Assembly (NCBI GenBank): GCA_910585615.1
Contig: CAJUFO010000020.1
Location: forward strand, 1 to 34,463
Length of the DNA: 34,463 nt
Direction of reading: 5' to 3'
Origin: an uncultured Acetatifactor sp.
GTDB taxonomy: Bacteria > Bacillota > Clostridia > Lachnospirales > Lachnospiraceae
A program made the translations under genes and the position numbers. Under the pieces are notes generated by a model. That model was not told where the DNA came from. It ran no database searches and was given only the letters and a program-made list of their open reading frames with translations. This document shows positions 32,401-34,463 of the stretch, piece by piece. Positions within the stretch are counted from its first letter, which is position 1. Each line of letters starts with the position of its first letter.

Positions 32401-32824
32401 CCGCCTGGGGCATATAGGTGCTGCGTGCGAAAGAGTCTGCATCCAACTGAAATAATTCTTCGCCCATCTTATCCGAAAATCTCTCACTCTTTCGGCGATT
32501 TGTCAAATCAATCAAATCAAAGCTGTCTTTCGATGCCGTTTTTCCAAAATATCGCGTCACGCGATAGGCGACACCCTGATGCTCAAATTCCAGAAAACCG
32601 CCATACTTCCCCCCCTGCCAGGGGTCGTACCGCCTGCGCTCGTTTTCTCTGATGTTTCTGGCACCTATGCGCGGCATTCCGTAAAACATGGCCTTGATAA
32701 AAGCGGCAAGGGTACTTTTGCCAAAGCCGTTTGCCTCGCGTATAACTGTCAGTCCCTCCTGAAACGTATAGTCGAATCCGGACAGTATACCAAAATTCTC
32801 AATATGGCATTTCAAGAGTTTCAT
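29462..32824 (-). CDS. SbcC/Rad50-like ATPase with membrane hairpin (YhaN-type)
   Basis: A 1120-residue SMC-like ATPase. Walker A (EANGFGKST, about 30-38) and the N-terminal half domain are followed by long coiled coils (about 180-515 and 600-960). The signature CFSAGMADSIMICMRLALIDALF (about 1018) and Walker B FLILDDPFVNLDDE (about 1041) close the ABC head. Where Rad50/SbcC has its zinc hook, residues about 518-560 form two hydrophobic helices, as in the YhaN subfamily, so the coil tips may be in the membrane and the heads in the cytoplasm. The ATG overlaps the phosphoesterase stop in ATGA form, so the pair is coupled. A role as a nuclease-complex ATPase in DNA repair or anti-phage defence is inferred. 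The gene is more AT-rich than those left of it. Confidence 0.88.
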   Translation of the reverse strand: MKLLKCHIENFGILSGFDYTFQEGLTVIREANGFGKSTLAAFIKAMFYGMPRIGARNIRENERRRYDPWQGGKYGGFLEFEHQGVAYRVTRYFGKTASKDSFDLIDLTNRRKSERFSDKMGEELFQLDADSFARSTYMPQAAQTDVSATTSIRTKLSNLVDNTNDLNNYDTARDALHQLRSKYKPYRGSGGQIQRLMDTYNGLEAQKHKAETQKPQLIDILDDIDRWDREKAEKTETVKELREKIRISSSQKAVRAHKERLRELQRDVQKNQQELEKLDTNYPAGYPTTEEIKKQRSNMEISAQSAKRLQTLKLSDEDCAVAEKEKGLFSDVDRVSEEVNHCERQCNELAAVSARLTAQMLPEERQRLDELGLLFENGVPSEEKQQELLGIADDLKAKRLHRDSLMVPVEEQEEYDSLKKLFGNGAPDESMLADCEEKQHDLDALKKSREGYLFTGKDQADYQALQRTFASGMPTEQEIQEKQKDCRRITELTGKKNAKTVIAQKPETKKSSLSPVSVSCGLLGAVLIVIGIICLTADQQVVGILLLVGGFLALLASFWVYVKQMMSGQQKGPSMITASAITDEENQELYDLQHSLNDFLYRFYPDVAEPENRLVQLLIDTKRFAELKDKKEACEDKVQRIDQEIGEKYRGIRAVLDTYYPGRPYAEDCVKELRESCRRYRTLKARVEEVSAEREKLSEQITSYRRQLTNELQCYYPSVLQADLRQGIQTLITDATAYEELRDKQQAMQRDNANFNMRARELNGEIQNTLVKYEAYDSQVEPNLCLQKLRKRFEAYKEATDHAEYYAQAYDEALQQKQEADIAVQAFVQKYRLSGASAQEMIEQAADALHRRAGCQKNLEEASEKLKRFLSENPDIEQQFSEEIPDYPELEVLQRLEKTTQEQIEGIESKLRRFRQDRDSLRRSVERIPEWDDQMAYISEERQEAEKKCSLLDQTMELLSQAKDNLANSYVGKVERGFESYASSFLEGELGHAMIDKDLKLYVDEQGAAREVGCFSAGMADSIMICMRLALIDALFTKEKPFLILDDPFVNLDDEHTGRALKLLEEITRQYQVIYLVCNSGRAPEVMGKAGADRAYGGKVLYGGDTLTGRVGRNSKNNNL

Positions 32825-33893
32825 AACACAATCTCCTCTCCTGATAAGGCCTCCATGCCAATCCTAATTATAGCGGCCTTGTCCTCATCGTTGGAATCAC
32901 TGGCAAGAACAAGTCTGATAAATTCTCCTTTGAGCGAGATATCATTTTTATAGTTATCGGGGTCAATGGCCATCCTGCTCTTATTTTTTACTTTAGTGAA
33001 AAAGAAATCTCCTTTCACAAGATTTTGCAGATATGATACTGCAATATCTGTCATCGGATCATAGCATCCTGTCAGAATGTACTCAACCATGTCATCACTG
33101 CTAAAACTTTCCGCAACGGAACGCATCTTCTCTGCAATTTCCGCATTTTTTGCCAGACCGGTAATATCAATGGGCATTTGATGCAGTTGGCGGCAGGAGA
33201 ATGGTACAAACTCTGGTACAATCTTTCCGCGCTCCGTGGTCAACAGCATAAAGCCCTTTTCCCCGCATTCATCAAAGCCGCGCCCTTCCAGGCACCCGGG
33301 ATAACAATATACCCCTTTCTCATCCAATGGTTCCAGGCTATAAGAATGAATATGTCCCAACGCAAGATAATCAATGCCCCTGTCTTTCAGCAGCTTCAGA
33401 TTGACCCGATCAACGCCGCACTCAGTTCCGATTTGCCCATGGAGCGCCACAACATTAATATAATTGTCCTTATGAGGGACATTTCTGTATAGCGAAACCG
33501 CATTATCGGATGAAATTTCTATCCCTGAAACGGCAACATCTTCATATAGAAAGGTATCCCACTTTTTCGTGAACTGTTTAAAGTTCTGCGGCAGTTCCAT
33601 ATCGGAAAAAGCATGCGCTGCTTCATCATGATTGCCCGCAAGATATAGATAGTCGATATCCGGGGTCCGTCTCATTGCACTGACAATTTCATTAACAGTC
33701 CGCACCCTGATGCGCTTTCCGTCAAACATATCGCCGGCAATTATTACGGCACGGACGCCATTTTTTCCGCATACTCTGTCATACGAATAAATGACCTGAT
33801 AATCTCGGTATTCCTTATAGATGCCTGTTCGCTTGTCAAGTGTGTCTCCATCCGAGAATCCAGATGGATGTCTGCACAATGAATCAGTTTCAT
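32821..33893 (-). CDS. SbcD/Mre11-like metallophosphoesterase (YhaO-type), frameshifted as read
   Basis: Calcineurin-like phosphoesterase, partner of the downstream ATPase. The true start is ATG 33893 with GAGGAG upstream, giving MKLIHCADIHLDSRM with the first metal motif (Asp8, His10). After MTEYAEK the frame runs into TAA at 33744-33746. The rest (NGVRAVIIAGDMFDG, AGNHDEA, LHGQIG, GHIHS and the C-terminal domain to 32821) is in the -1 frame. The change lies in a run of six A (T at 33761-33766); seven A would restore a perfect family sequence. A start at 33879 in the downstream frame gives non-family residues. This is an assembly error, a real mutation, or possible slippage. The remainder of the gene is intact, with all metal motifs, and overlaps the next gene by ATGA. 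Confidence 0.85.
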
Positions 33894-33936
33894 AAAAAAT
33901 TCATCTCCTCTCATTCACACAAAACATGATATACTC

Positions 33937-34463
33937 TTATCCAACCTGCTCTTCTGCATTGATACGCTCGATTTCCGCTTTAATAATATCTCCAAATGTC
34001 TTATCATCCACTTCAATACTTTCCTGGGCAGCAACAGACTTATCCGCAAAAGCATCGAAAATTTTCTGTTTCTGATCCAAAATTTCTGTAACCTTTTCAT
34101 CTACCGTGTTGTCGCACAGCAGCCGATATACTAATACATTCCGCGTCTGGCCCATCCGATATGCCCTGGAAATAGCCTGATTTTCAATAGACGGCTTAAG
34201 CTGAGGTTCACATATGATAACCATACTGGCCGATTGGATATTCAGGCCCGTTCCTCCAGATTGAATCTGCGCTGCCAGCACAGTGCCCGCAGGAGCCATG
34301 TTGAACTCATCTATAATCTCCTGCCGTCTTTGCGGACTCAATGAGCCATTGATTGGATTCATACATTGATTACCCAAAATCTCGCATACGCCTCGTATTG
34401 TATTCAGGTCACGGCTCTCGACAAGTTCCGGAAGCTCCGTCAAAACATCCTCACGTTTCCTGC
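33937..34463 (-). CDS. SNF2-family helicase, C-terminal part (5' end beyond right edge)
   Basis: The frame is open from the window edge (34463) to TAA at 33937, so only the C-terminal 170 or so residues are seen. They include LSPQRRQEIIDEF, AAQIQSGGTGLNIQSASMVIICEPQLKPS and NQAISRAYRMGQTRNVLVYRLL, the motifs V and VI region of SNF2/Rad54-like translocases. Upstream of GNQC, the text LVESRDLNTIRGVCEIL is shorter than in relatives, where the motif IV strand (VIVFSYFLDTI-like) normally stands; an in-frame loss of about 9-12 residues is possible. It lies 43 bases upstream of the phosphoesterase on the same strand, so helicase, nuclease and ATPase form one likely operon. Confidence 0.85.
   Translation of the reverse strand, partial: RKREDVLTELPELVESRDLNTIRGVCEILGNQCMNPINGSLSPQRRQEIIDEFNMAPAGTVLAAQIQSGGTGLNIQSASMVIICEPQLKPSIENQAISRAYRMGQTRNVLVYRLLCDNTVDEKVTEILDQKQKIFDAFADKSVAAQESIEVDDKTFGDIIKAEIERINAEEQVG

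Noticed and set aside
33761..33766. Programmed -1 frameshift
   Set aside because: The A run is short, does not fit the X-XXY-YYZ slippery pattern in the zero frame, and no strong downstream stem was noticed; kept only as a remote option.
33755..33879. Start of the phosphoesterase at 33879
   Set aside because: Its first 40 or so residues are not family-like, while the other frame from 33893 carries the conserved ADIHLDS motif; a frameshift explains both.

Overview
The window looks like a chromosomal segment of a gut-type Clostridia, most likely Lachnospiraceae (Bacillota). The evidence is strong AGGAGG-type ribosome sites, sigma-A-like promoters, AddAB instead of RecBCD, a DegV/FakB protein, an SbcCD-like pair of the YhaN/YhaO type, and a BTAD-regulated surface-protein cluster with its own signal peptidase. 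No rRNA, tRNA, CRISPR array or insertion sequence was recognised. Most of the window is GC-rich. The last 5 kb (about 29.46-34.46 kb) and the toxin-antitoxin region are visibly richer in A and T.

Layout. (1) 1-4286, minus strand: BTAD regulator, small hypothetical protein, coiled-coil protein, signal peptidase I, then a membrane-anchored protein packed with HxHxxxCY repeats that runs off the left edge. (2) 4538-8364, plus strand, divergent from (1): OmpR-type response regulator, sensor kinase and lipoprotein, with a shared control region at 4287-4537. (3) 8508-10385: glutamine-hydrolysing asparagine synthetase. (4) 10419-19403, minus: exonuclease III (exoA), addB and addA, a DNA-repair block in which AddA carries two repetitive low-complexity inserts. 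(5) 19590-20541, plus: a 43-codon small ORF and a HAD-IIA phosphatase. (6) 20709-21617, minus: DegV/FakB protein. (7) 21946-22788, plus: metallo-beta-lactamase-fold hydrolase. (8) 22802-25038, minus: MmcQ/YjbR-EVE fusion, a three-helix membrane protein and a NUDIX hydrolase, with the remnant of an XRE regulator on the plus strand between the first two. (9) 25124-25781, minus: RelE/ParE-Phd/YefM toxin-antitoxin operon with a palindromic operator. (10) 25840-29394, minus: one 1184-codon gene joining an MFS transporter to a family 2 glycoside hydrolase. (11) 29462-34463, minus: SNF2 helicase (partial), SbcD/YhaO-like phosphoesterase (frameshifted as read) and SbcC/YhaN-like ATPase with a membrane hairpin in its coiled coil.

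The most unusual items are the transporter-hydrolase fusion, which has a good internal Shine-Dalgarno/GTG that could also yield free hydrolase; the helicase-nuclease-membrane-SMC cluster; the repeat-inflated AddA; and the His/Cys-repeat surface protein cluster. Assignments rest on reading translated sequence by eye; no database search was possible.
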